A stretch of 64,000 nt of DNA from contig OU862906.1 in the NCBI GenBank assembly GCA_917880885.1, forward strand, positions 57,640,665-57,704,664. Reading direction: 5' to 3'. The notes beneath the pieces were generated by a model. That model was not told where the DNA came from and did not search any database. It was given only the letters and a program-made list of their open reading frames with translations. Both the position numbers and the translations under genes were made by a program. This document shows positions 21,727 to 32,663 of the stretch, in pieces. This stretch comes from Limnephilus marmoratus (Eukaryota; Arthropoda; Insecta; Trichoptera; Limnephilidae). Positions within the stretch are counted from its first letter, which is position 1, and each line of letters begins with the position of its first letter.

Positions 21727-22350
21727 CATCATCATCATCAATCATCACTATTGGCCCTACAACCCCTGGTGGGTCTTGGCCTCCTTAAGAGTCTTCCTCC
21801 ACTCATCTCGGTTTTGTGCCAGCTCTCTCCAGTTTGGAAGAGCTCCAAGATAGATATGTCTTTGAGGACGTTGTCGCTCCATCTTAGTCTTGGCCTTCCC
21901 AGGCTCCTTCGCCCTATTGGTCTTGAGTTCAGCAGGGACTTTGGTGATTGATGCGCGTTCATTCTCTCCACATGACCCAGCCACCGAAGTCTTCCCAATT
22001 TTATAAATTTTGCGACGTTTAGCTCCTTAAACAAGGTATAGAGCTCATTGTTATAGTGTCTGCGCCAAAATCCATTTTCTAGAACCGGTCCGAAAATGCG
22101 CCTCAAAATTTTTCTTTCAAAAACGTCCAGTGCTCGCTCATTCCTCTTAGTTAGTACCCAAGTCTCAGCTGCGTACGTAAGTACTGGTCTGATAAGTGTT
22201 TTGTACACTAATATCTTCGTGTTTCTGGACAGCAGTCTGGACTTTAATTGGTTTTGTAGGCGGAAATAACAGCGATTTGCGTTCACTATGCGCTTCTGGA
22301 TCTCCTCTGTGGTTTTATTATCGTTTGGTATCAGTTTGGTATCACACATG
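21727..22350 (-). pseudogene. 5'-truncated RTE/I-type LINE, C-terminal domain
   Basis: An uninterrupted 203-residue frame reads TEEIQKRIVNANRCYFRLQN, LVYKTLIRPVLTYAAETW, LDVFERKILRRIFGP, LRWLGHVERMNAHQSPKSLL and GRPRLRWSDNV, ending SDD-stop. This is the region after the reverse-transcriptase palm in RTE-like elements. The element ends in an ATC/GAT repeat (21727-21742), the type of short tandem tail such LINEs carry. The copy looks young, since no stop or frameshift interrupts it. Confidence 0.87.
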
Positions 22351-23059
22351 ATCTAATTTTGAAGTTCACGTGTTATTGGTAAACTAAAGACAAAGTTTCT
22401 GCATTTTGGCATTGAAAATGATATTAATTCACTTGAAAGTAGGGCTATAACTGCGTACGTCGCACCTTATTAGCATTTCCACAATAAAACAAAAAACCTT
22501 TCTTTGGTGATTTATTGTCAAAATGATGAAAAGTGGCAACAAAAACCCTCAAATAAACACATTTTAATTGTTTTTTTTTTTCTAATCTAAAATACTTACG
22601 ATTTTATTGAAACATTTTTAAATTTGAATAAGTTTATGCGAAATACGCGGAAACTACAATTCAATATAGTCTTTAGAGTTTTCACGAAATGCCGCCCCCT
22701 AAAAATTGCCGCCCTAGGCAACTGCTTACTGCTTAGGTGTGAACGTGAACCCACCATCGCCATCGCATGAATAATAAAATGATTATTATAGGTAGAATTA
22801 ATTTAAAGAAAGATGGTATTGTAATTTAAATTATTCGGATAAAAACAATGCAATAAACTGCTAATATATAGGTATTATAATAGGTTGTATAAAAAGCTGG
22901 GTCACAGTTTTGCTAATAAAAATTATTGAATATGTAGGTCTTTACAAAGTAGAAGAAAATATTTTTATTCAAAATATATTTACTCTGAGAAGCTGGTAAT
23001 ATTTTGACTCCTCTGATTGAAGCCATTTTCATAAGTGCATAAAACGTACTTAGCCAAAA
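22351..23059. other. No gene; decayed repeat
   Basis: ATGCCGCCCCCTAAAAATTGCCGCCCTAGGCAA at about 22690 resembles the end of a hAT-type element, but no partner end was found. Otherwise AT-rich. Confidence 0.35.
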
Positions 23060-23067
23060 CATGACAC

Positions 23068-25086
23068 TAGTGGCGGACTAAGCCCGTCAGAGGCCCGGGG
23101 CGGAAAAGCTGAATGAGCCCCCCCCCCCCCTAGTTTAAAAAGTTGATGTAATTTTACAAGATTTTTATTCGGTTCACACGGGCCTCTGGTCCTGAGGGAC
23201 CTCCAAGCGCCTCCGTGTTCCCTTGATCAAATCCTAAACAAGGCTTTAAGGTACCAGGGCACTGTAAAAAAATTGACATTTTTTTTAAATTTTCTAAAAA
23301 ATGCATTTGTTAAAAATGCTATATCACCTAATGTTTCAAGGAAATTCTAAGAAAATTTAAAGAAAGTTTTAAATAGTCTGTATGATGAATTATCCTTCAG
23401 CAAAACTTTAAACCCGTTTTTCTCGAAACAATTTTTTCAACCTGGTTTACAACATATTAGAAAAACTATACACCGATTTGCATGCACCAAGTCTTAAACT
23501 GTTCGAAAATCCAGTCACTATGGCACCATATAGGGATTTTTTTATAAAGCGCCCCCTTCTATATTTTTTAAGAACGCTTAAAATTTTCCCTAAAAAATCG
23601 AATATAAAGTTCGCTGGTCCGCCATTTTTCCTTTTTGTTAGATATCAAAATTCCTCTACGTAGTGCCGTAGACACTGGATTTTCGAAGGAATTGATCAAG
23701 GAAACGTGGAGGCGTTTGGAGGCCCCCGGGGACCAGAGGCCCCCGGGGACTAGAGACCCCTTACGCCCCCCCCCCCCCCGTTAGTCCGCCACTGAATCTT
23801 TTTAATTACTTACCTATTTTATTACTATCTTTCTTATCTGTATATTATTATCATACGATAACCTTCAGCAAAGGGCCTAAGATAGTAATAAAATACGAAG
23901 TGCAATACATAAGTGAAACTAAAACTGTACAGGAATTAGAAAGATTGGTAGTAGTAGTAATTTTATTTTAAAAATTATAAATTACCGGTTCGCCGTTTTT
24001 ATTTATTCCTATTTTATATGTATGAGATGATGTTTGTATGGGACCTCCCAACTCCAAACCACCTCTTAGATAGGTATAATATATAGGTATATATATATAT
24101 ATAATAAGCATATTTTAAAGGCACCAGGATACAAAAAAAATTGTCACTTTTTCATTTTTCTAAAAGATGCATTTTTGTTAATAATGCTTTCACCAAATTC
24201 GTGAAATTGACGGAGATACAGCATATTATATGAAACCGTTTTAAACAGTTTGTGTGTTGAATTTGCTTCAGCAAAACTTTGAACGCGTTTTTCTCAAAAC
24301 TACGTTTTTCAACCTGGTTGACAACATATTATAAAAACTATACATCTTTAATTATTTGCATGAACCATGTCTTAAACTGTTCGATAATCCAGTCACTATA
24401 GCCAGGGCCGTATTATCCATAAGACATGTAGGCAACTGCCTAGGGGCCCCGCATTGGGTAGGGGCCTCTAGGGTAAAGGGGCCCCGAGACGTGCATTGCC
24501 TAGAGGCCCCGACATGTTTAAGCCGGCCTTGGCAGCGTCCTTTTGTCCATAAGGTAGTGTAGGCCAATGCCTTCGAAAATCCAGTCACTATAGCCAGGGC
24601 CGTAATATCCATAAGAAGTGTAGACAACTACCTAGGGGCCCCGCATCGGGTAAGGGTCCATAGGGTAAAGGAGCCCCGAGACGTGCATTACCTAGAGGCC
24701 CCGCATCGGGTAGGGGCCCCTAGGGCAAAGGGGCCCCGAGACTTGCATTGCCTAGGGGCCCCGACATGCTTAAGCCAGCCGAACGAGGAAAATTTACGCA
24801 TTCAAAATTTGCTGAAGGATAATTCAACATACAAACTGTTCCAAACGGTTTCACATAAAATGCTGTATCTCCGTCAATTTTTCGAATTTCCTTTAAAAAT
24901 TGTTGAGAGCATTCGTAACAAGTGCATCTATCAAAAATGAAATAAAAAAAAAACATTTTTTTTTACAGTGGTGCCTTACAGCTTTGTTTAGGGTTTGATC
25001 AGGGGGACATGGACGCGTTCGGGGGTCCCCCAGGACTGGGGGCCCGGGGCGGGCTGCCTTCCCCCCCCCCCCTTAATCCGCCACTG
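23068..25086. mobile_element. hAT-type composite element with 8-bp target duplication CATGACAC
   Basis: The left end TAGTGGCGGACTAAG and right end CTTAATCCGCCACTG are inverted partners. CATGACAC is duplicated outside both (23060-23067, 25087-25094). A further right-type end (GTTAGTCCGCCACTGA) lies at about 23782-23797. A second type of hAT-like end (CAGGGCCGTATTATCC) lies at 24403 and, as CAGGGCCGTAATATCC, at 24596. Blocks of AGGGGCCCC repeat in tandem from 24440 to 24770. The element is a nest of at least two related copies. No transposase. Confidence 0.75.
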
Positions 25087-25099
25087 CATGACACTAACT

Positions 25100-25580
25100 T
25101 GACTAGACAACGGTCGGCAGTTAGTTTTGGTGGCGGGCAATGAGACGTAAAACAATTGGGGGGCAACGCGACCGTCGACGTCACTCGTTCGTGTGTGAGC
25201 CTGCTCAATCAGAGCGCTTGTGACTGCCCGTCTGATCGCTGAGCACAGAAATAATGGAAAGCGTCGCAGGCGAAAAAAAAATTAAGCGGAAATTGTATGT
25301 TTATATAAATATTACAACCAACCGGTTGGTAGCGTGGTGCGAGTAGTTATTGGTTACTCGGGCGTTGTTGGTTCGATCCTCTGCTAGTTAGTCCTCCATC
25401 ATTGCAGAAGCCATATTTACTAGTTATAAATGGAAGTGAAAAAGCGCCGCAGGCAAATTTTTATGAAGTGGTCATCACATGTTTTGAAATGTCACAACCA
25501 ACCAGTTAGTAGCTTGGATGCCGTTATTGAATCCCACTCGGGCGTTTGTTTTCTTCACAAGAACTAGATTTGAAAAAATA
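25100..25580. other. No gene; direct repeat of a CAACCAACCRGTTRGTAGC phrase
   Basis: The phrase ACAACCAACC followed by GTTGGTAGC/GTTAGTAGC occurs at about 25314 and 25494, so this is an old tandem or duplicated repeat. The open frame starting at 25518 runs into the next repeat. Confidence 0.4.
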
Positions 25581-25585
25581 TATAA

Positions 25586-25840
25586 CTTGCTGACCCGGCC
25601 ACGCGTTGCTATGCTAACGAAACACAACGCCATCTACTTGATGTTTACCCAACCTTTTAACTCATACCGCCATCTGTTAATTTGTATACAAATCAAATCC
25701 ACACCGTCCGCTTGCCAGCCCGCTAGTAGATATACCATACACAGACATTCTCCTTTAATTATATATTTCAAGCAATTTACACAAAACCTTGACAAATTAT
25801 ATACCTAAACCTTCCTCAAGAATCACTCTATCTACTTATA
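25586..25840 (+). repeat. Interspersed element end, family B (plus orientation)
   Basis: GCTGACCCGGCCACGCGTTG through AAACACAACGCCATCTAC to ACCTTCCTCAAGAATCACTC. The same block lies inverted at 27130-27392 and 39025-39326. The opening phrase is of the kind seen at ends of Helitron-like insect elements, which is an inference. Confidence 0.6.
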
Positions 25841-25849
25841 TACCTAGGT

Positions 25850-26200
25850 GACCAAAAGTAGAGGAAAGGGTGCACTGGAATTCGACGACAAAAATATGGA
25901 AAAAATCATTCTTTACATTGATAAAAAAGTGCTTCGTAGTCTCCCCACTCTTGGCTACTTTGTTTTTTGAAGGTTTCACTTCTACCGCGTGTGAATTGCA
26001 CAATCTAATTTTTGAAGTGAAACTTCTTCAGCACTGTTGTGATTTGAAACTCAGATGAAACGGAAACGATACTAAAAAGAGACAAACACACAGCGCCCTT
26101 GAGGTGATTTTTCACGAAAACGGCGCTATATAAATTAGCCAATTATTATTAATTATTATACGTCTATAGGATTTAGCCTGCGAGAGAATGAGATAGAATG
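25850..26200 (+). repeat. Repeat family also present near 39.9-40.5 kb
   Basis: It shares GTGCACTGGAATTCGACGAC, GTGCTTCGTAGTCTCCCCAC and CGCCCTTGAGG with the 39930-40510 region (opposite orientation) and partly with 35930-35970. Non-coding. Confidence 0.6.
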
Positions 26201-26335
26201 AAAACTTACCGCATTGGCCGCTGTGATTATGAGCTCACTTTTCAAATTCGTTAAAATTTTGTAGGCAAAGGCCGCACTTCTACCGCGTGTGAACTGCACT
26301 CGATTTTTTTTATTGGTTAATATTGACTCCAGTTA

Positions 26336-26765
26336 CTAATATCTACAGCCTGTATGTCTGACGAATATCTACAGCTCATATGTTGAACTAATATCTACGA
26401 ACTTCAGAGTGTTGACTAATATCTACAGAGCGTAGGTTGAACTAATATCTACAGAGCGTAGATTGGACTAATCAGCTAAATGTGTCCAATAGTCCGATAT
26501 CAGGGATTTTTACATACATACTTACATAAATTAAGTTTTTTAAACTGCATACGCAATATTACGTTATTCAAATATGCTATAGGTACATAATTGCAAATCC
26601 AACCTCTGCCAGTAGGTACTGTAGATATTCGTCAACACTTTGGTTGTCATAGATATTAGTCAACAGTTTGAGCTGTAGATATTCGTCAACACTTTGATTC
26701 TCATAGATATTAGTTCGATTTTTTCAGTTTTTGGAATTCCTGTAGATATTAGTAGACGCCTCCTT
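26336..26765. repeat. Inverted array of the motif ACTAATATCTACAG
   Basis: At 26336-26480 the motif or a close variant occurs about six times in direct order, spaced near 30 bases. At 26625-26760 it occurs about five times as the inverse (CTGTAGATATTAGT). The middle is AT-rich. This may be a foldback element with many short internal motifs. Function unknown. Confidence 0.7.
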
Positions 26766-27129
26766 AATATTTTACTAACACAAACATAACAATATTCAGG
26801 AAAGTACAAAGAGTGTTGCTTGAAACAGCTTTAGTATTTTTGTGATGAGATCTAATAGCTAGGTAAGCACTTCGAAGTCTTTTTCTACTCCTATCTCCTT
26901 ATCCCCCCCCCCCCCTCTATTTTCATTCCGTCTTACAACAATACGAACTGGAAAAAAATTGCAATTAATATTTTAAAGAGCGATATTATTGATTCACCAA
27001 CGTAACACAGGTCCTAATATTGCCTGCATAAATATTAATGAATTATAAAAATGCAATTTAACGGCACTTAGGTAGGTATCAAAGTGGCCTGCCAAATCAT
27101 TACATCATTACAGTATAAAATGAAGCCGC

Positions 27130-27392
27130 TCAAAATGCATGTGCGCATAGATCTTTTAAACTATGCAACGGATTTTCATGCGGTTTTCACCAATAGATAG
27201 AGTGATTCAAGAGGAAGGTTTATATGTATAATACATGCTTATTATAGTAGAGAAAAGCCGAGAAGTTCAAATATTCAATTCAGGCAGCGGGCAGCAGGCA
27301 GCTGGCAAGCGGGTGGTGTGGATTTTATAAAGGTTGGATAATGGCGTTGTGTTTCGTTAGCCACAGCAACGTGTGGCCGGGTCTGCTAGTTA
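27130..27392 (-). repeat. Family B element end (minus orientation)
   Basis: Inverse of the block at 25586-25840, ending GCAACGTGTGGCCGGGTCTG then CTAGT. Together with that block it forms an inverted pair around 1.3 kb. Confidence 0.6.
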
Positions 27393-27599
27393 CCTATAAA
27401 AGAGTCCCAACGAGAGTTCGTAGGTAGGTACTAACGTCATCGACATTCGAAAATTCGTACTCTTCCTTCTCGTGCGTTTGGTTTGAAAACAAAAAAGACA
27501 GCAGACACCAGAACGATGACGTCATGTACGATCCCTCGTTGAGACTAATATATGCCTGACTAAAATATGAAATAAAATAAATAAAAGTTTTTAACTTTT

Positions 27600-28025
27600 A
27601 AGGTCTCTGCCCACTACACCGTTCCATACCATGACCGAAACCGTAGCGGCGCGTGCAACAAAATATTCTATGTATCGATCAGTATGAAACGCTGCCCACT
27701 AGCCCGTCCCGTCACCGACCAACACCGTCGCATACCATGTGCCGCGCCGGTCCGCTCTATGCATGGCACGCGACGATGTTAGAACGGGGATCATACGCGT
27801 ATGATCCCCGTTCTAACCGCGTTGCCACTCCGCCAGTTCGTGATTTGTGTTCAGTTCTATGAGACGTGCGTCAGCAGGTAGAAGGTAGCGGTAGCGGGTA
27901 GCGCCTATTGAACGGGGATTGTACGGACACTAACCCCGGTGTATACGGGTATCATACGGTCACTAAACCCGTTATGTACGGGTATCATACGGTGTTAGCA
28001 CGTTCTAGTGGGCATAGTAGGGCGT
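27600..28025. mobile_element. GC-rich MITE-like element with a perfect 40-bp palindrome
   Basis: It opens GGTCTCTGCCCACTACACCG after TTTTAA and closes near TTCTAGTGGGCATAGTAGGG. Between are several copies of ATACGG/CCGTAT words and the phrase CCCACTA/TAGTGGG. At 27778-27817 lies a perfect 40-bp palindrome centred on ACGCGT. The ends are not sharply defined. Confidence 0.55.
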
Positions 28026-28840
28026 AGCGTGTAGCGTGCGTGGCAGACTCCTTTATTAGTAGTTAGGTCGGTACTTTGGTTGTCTCATTGCTGAGTGCTG
28101 AGTTAAAAAGACTATACAGATATATTTTTTTTATTATACAGATAATTCACATTAGGTAACAAAGGCGAGACTTTTTATTTGTGGATATGTTGTAAAAGTA
28201 AAGACGAGATTGACCTTTGTAAAAATATAATAGTTTCTTCGGGTCCGATCGTGCCTACCAGCAGCAGGAGCGGACTTGGCCAATGTACAAGTAAAATCAA
28301 AATGAATCAAATTTTGTACTCATGACATTATTAAATAAATCTTTTTTTAAAACCAAAACTAGCATCGCTTGGCATCGACCAAGTATTTTCTAGCACTAAA
28401 AATATTGGTTGTAGAAAACATTTATAAGGCTGACTATATACTCGTAAGTTTTTTCCCGTAAATCGCTCTCGTAAGCGATTTATGGCCAAATTACCAATGT
28501 AAACGACATCAAAAGTCACTTAACATTTCAGTCACTTATTTCATGTTACAGAACAAGTTTCAGTTAGTTACAGTTTATAAAATCAGTTTGATAAGCTAAG
28601 AGATTTGCCCTAAGAAATAGTACCAAAATGCGCCTTGTGCGATGTCAAAAATTAAAACACAGTTGTTTTCGTAGGATTTTTTTCCTATAAAAGTGGTAAA
28701 TATTTACACTTTTTTAAGTTTTCTGAAAATGAGCATCCTTCTATTTAATTTTCGGTCCAATCCTTTATATTCTCAATGTTTCTGTTTTTAAATTTAATTT
28801 GAAGTTGGTTTTAAAAAAAACCTTTGGTTGGTTGGAAAAA
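28026..28840. other. No recognised gene
   Basis: AT-rich DNA; no frame has family likeness and no paired ends were found. Confidence 0.4.
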
Positions 28841-28843
28841 ACT

Positions 28844-29080
28844 TTTTTAGTGAAATTTTAGTAGATTTATCGTCAATTTTAGTGAAAATTACGTGTTTGT
28901 CTCATTTTATTGTCATCATTTTTAGTGAAATTTTAGTAGATTTATCATCAATTTTAGTGAAAAGTAAGTGTTTGTTTCCTTTTATTGTTATCATTTTTGG
29001 TGAAATTTTAGTAGATTTATCATCAATTTTAATGAAAAGTAAGTGTTCGTCTCTTTTTATTGTCATCATTTTTAGTGAAA
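28844..29080. repeat. Minisatellite, 75-bp unit, three copies
   Basis: Units start at 28849, 28924 and 28999, with a partial one at 29074, all at 75-base steps. Each contains GTGAAATTTTAGTAGATTTA. Since 75 is a multiple of three the array stays open in one frame (28828-29142), which gives a repeated peptide SEILVDLSSILVK; I do not regard it as a gene. Confidence 0.85.
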
Positions 29081-29149
29081 TCGATGGAGTGTTCCGGTGT
29101 AGTATTATGAAAATACTCTTAGGCGGTGTTATTTTTAGGTAGAAATTAG

Positions 29150-29810
29150 GTATGAGAGGTCTAATCTATGTTTATTGTAGGTACATCGACGACAGTAGGT
29201 AACTGTTGGCCATTTTGGTTTTATGGAGGTTCACGGCGATGCCCGCCGGGCCTGGGTCACTAAAGATGAAGTAACGCGACGTACCTAACTATGTTAAGGA
29301 CAACGAGATATTTATACATACTTCTTATAGTCTTTATTATGCATTGCGAATTTCAAGAGTGATGTGATGATGAGTGCGGTTTGCGGCTGGGAACATTTCT
29401 TTTGTTGTATACATAGGTATAATAAACTATCTCCGAATCATACCTCCCACGCACAAATAAAGACTTAGGTAAATAAACACAGTTCAATAAACATTGAGTA
29501 CTGGAAATTCTAATATTTACATAAATAGGTTTTACCCATACGTAGGTAGGTACCCATTCTTGAGGAAATTATGGGAATTACCATTAATGCACAATGAAAT
29601 AGGTGTGTAATGTATATTTACGACAATAACACCGCGTTTGAAGAAGTGTTTGGATTTATGGGTTCCGCACAATATCTAGATACTATGAGTTATTATGACT
29701 TATGATGTGACTATAAGTAAATCAGAGGTAGGTACTAAAGGAAGAAAGGGTAGGTACGCGCGAATACTACGTACTGAAGAAATATGTAGGTAAGTATATA
29801 TATATATAAT
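29150..29810. other. No recognised gene
   Basis: TAGGTAGGTACC-rich intergenic DNA with no repeats worth naming. Confidence 0.4.
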
Positions 29811-29814
29811 AAGT

Positions 29815-30065
29815 AACTAACTAACTAACTATCACGCTGTTTCCCCGCAGAGGTAGGCAGAGAGGACGGACCGCCAAACAACTCGATCTTGTCACACACT
29901 TCTTGCCTCGTTCACATTCATACATCGTCTCATAGATGCTCTTCTATTATTCCGACTCTTCACATGGCCCGACTCAATTGATTCACTTGGTCGTGCCATG
30001 TCTTCCTCGGGCGTCCCCGACTTCTTCTACCACTCACATTTGCGTCATATATTCTCCTTATTGTA
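29815..30065 (-). pseudogene. RTE-type LINE C-terminal end
   Basis: Inverse of the end of the 57119-57725 fragment: it carries GGCGGTCCGTCCTCTCTGCC on the minus strand and the closing GTTAGTTAGTTA tail. Encodes pieces of RPRKTWHDQVNQ and NEARSV-type blocks, broken. Confidence 0.7.
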
Positions 30066-30384
30066 TCATAAGTAAAATGTTTTTAATAAAACTAAAACAT
30101 TAATAACGTTGGAATTCACTAAAGAGATTGTCAAAACTGCTTAATTGCGGCTTAACGGAATTGTACTTAGAAGATCAATAACAAATTAAAAAATATGAAA
30201 TTTCAAAGTTGCTCATGATTTGATTAACTTTGCGAGCTGAAACTAATTACGTTTATCTAGAAATAACTAAATATCCTGTCGCCAGTACTCATGATTCGAG
30301 ATCTTTTGAATGTGTATAGTTTTCCGTTGAATAATTTCGTTAAACAGTCTTCTGGGCGCATATTTTTTTTAATTTTCTGTAGGA

Positions 30385-30985
30385 CACCTCGATAAATAAG
30401 TGCTATGCATTCTATCCCATGAAGAGGTAAATAACTGCTGTGCATTCTATTCCATGAAGAGATAACTAACTACTATGCATTCTATTCCACGAAGAGATAA
30501 ATAACTGCTACGCATTATATCCCATGGAGAAATAAATAACTGCTATGCATTATATCCCATGAAGAGATAAATAACCGCTACGCATTTCATCCCACGAAGA
30601 GATAAATAACTGCTACGCATTATATCCCAGAGAAGAGATAAATAACTGATATGCATTCTATCCCATGAAGAGGTAAATAACTGCTGTGCATTCTATTCCA
30701 TGAAGAGATAACTAACTACTATGCATTCTATTCCACGAAGAGATAAATAACTGCTACGCATTATATCCCATGAAGAAATAAATAACTGCTATGCATTATA
30801 TCCCATGAAGAGATAAATAACCGCTACGCATTTCATCCCATGATGAGATAAATAACTGTTAACCCATGAACAGATAAATAACTATGCATTCTATCTCATG
30901 AAAGATAAATAACAGCTACGCATTTTATTCCCTGAAGAGATAAATAACTGCTTTGCATTCTATCCCATAAGAGATAAACCAATAG
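30385..30985. repeat. Minisatellite, 35-36-bp unit, about 17 copies, with a 246-bp higher-order repeat
   Basis: The unit is close to GAGATAAATAACTGCTATGC plus ATTCTATCCCATGAA. Seven units form a larger repeat: the variant series starting at 30411 recurs from 30657, a 246-base step. Units differ by substitutions and small deletions after 30840. Confidence 0.9.
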
Positions 30986-31276
30986 AAATGTGCTGTGAGC
31001 GTCTCCATGTACCCGATTTTTTTTTCTTTACTCTTTCATTGAAATTTAATTGACCTCTTTGGGACAGGAGTCGAAAGGCCTTATACCGTAAACTGGCGAA
31101 AACAGTTTTCTTTCAATTCGTCAGAGATCACTCTTGTGATTATCAGATCTGTTCAATAGATTCTATCTTAGTTACTACTTGCAACACAAAATGATAAAAT
31201 TACCTTTTTTATTACCTTCATACCGAGTCTTCTGTTAAACGAGATATTACTGTATTAGGTAACCAACGGGTTATTG

Positions 31277-32655
31277 AAGTGATGAGCAACCTTTTTAACC
31301 GGAGGGCCAATTTATCAAATACCTACAGCTTGACATGGTTAACTTTGCAGTCGGTGGTATCGCAAACCTAATTTTTATTGTCAACGCAGGCGAAAAATTG
31401 TCTTCAAGGCCAAACCTATAAATTCTGCCGATTTTTATCATTCTAAAATATTACGGAACATTCTACTATTTTCGGCGCTCGATTAAAAAAAGATAAAAGT
31501 TTGCGGTAATCCGAACAATAAGGAACTCCGGTGAAAAATATTATGGCTTTAAAAAAATATGTTCATATAGAACAATAAACGCTGATTTTGAATACATATA
31601 AACGTTTTATTTAATAATTTTAAACGTGGAGTTTTTAAAAAAATATTAAAAAGTCCATTTTTAATCGGGTCGTAGAAACACGCCGTCAAGTTGGCATTAT
31701 TGAAATATTTAGAGGTGACGTCACTGCTCATCGTGTCGTGATGTCGCCGTAAAGTCATTGTATGGGAATGTAGGTACGACAGAAGTCATCGTATTAATTT
31801 ATTCGTTTATTTACATACTGTTTATAGAGAGTTTTGTTGTGTTTATTGAAACATTATTTAGGCCTAAATAATTTAGTTTAAAAAATAAAGGGATCTCTTA
31901 TTAGTTTATCTCTATTATTGAAAATATTCAAAAATTACTGCACAAAAAAATAGTGATGCTACTCTAGGGAGAATACTTCGAACACTCGATTTCCCGATCT
32001 TATAGTAACTTTTCAGGAGTGATGACGTCACACGATTCACTACACATATGGTGGTTTTCGGGGATCTTGAAAAATTAAAACTTTGACAATTATTTTAACT
32101 ATTAAAACTATATTTGCAGTTATTTAAGTTAGATAGTTATTATTCATTAAAAAAAATAAAAATAATTGGACTGGAGTTCTCTATTGCTATTTAATAAGAA
32201 ATATCTAAATTCTCTTATGTTATTTACATTTTGTTTTCAGAAACATTATTATTTGGAAGCGCATCCATAAAGCGGAACCCACTGAAAATATAAAGCTCAA
32301 ATTAAAAAAGCCCACAGGCAACATTTTTGCTATGTTCAAGGAAAATCAATAATGGCTGTTGATTTTAATCAATCTGAAACAAACTTGACCCCAAGGTGAA
32401 TAATTTACTATAATTAAGATCGAACCACGATATTCCGTCTTTTAACATTACGTAAGAAAAAGTTACTATGTTGAGCGTCCGATTCAAAACATTGAAGAAA
32501 GAGTTTTCCGCTAAACCCTTCTACAAAACAGAACACAAACCGTAGAATGTTTTTTGTGCCAATTTTTTTGTTATTTTATTTAGCCTAGTGTGAAAAAGTT
32601 CGCGGGCCGTATAAAATGGGCTCGCGGGTCGCGGGTTGCGGTTTGCTCATCACTG
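31277..32655. mobile_element. hAT-type element with 8-bp target duplication GGTTATTG
   Basis: The ends AAGTGATGAGCAACC and, inverted, CAGTGATGAGCAAACCGC are hAT-like and lie inside exact GGTTATTG copies (31269-31276, 32656-32663). The right end continues into CGCGGGTCGCGGG. No transposase frame was found. A second, smaller element (about 31518-32188) is nested inside. Confidence 0.88.
31518..32190. mobile_element. MITE family C, copy 1, nested in the hAT element
   Basis: The ends are AATAAGGAACTCCGGTG and TGGAGTTCTCTATT. It shares TTATTGAAACATTATTTAGG, TCTTATTAGTTTATCTCTAT and GATCTTGAAAAATTAAAACT with copies at 41470-42580 (plus) and 46925-47886 (minus). No coding capacity. Confidence 0.75.
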
Positions 32656-32663
32656 GGTTATTG

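Noticed and set aside
28331..28519. 62-codon minus frame
   Set aside because: Short, AT-driven, no recognisable domain and no splice-compatible neighbours.
30385..30985. CRISPR-like 36-bp repeats
   Set aside because: Units follow each other without unique spacers; this is a minisatellite in insect DNA.
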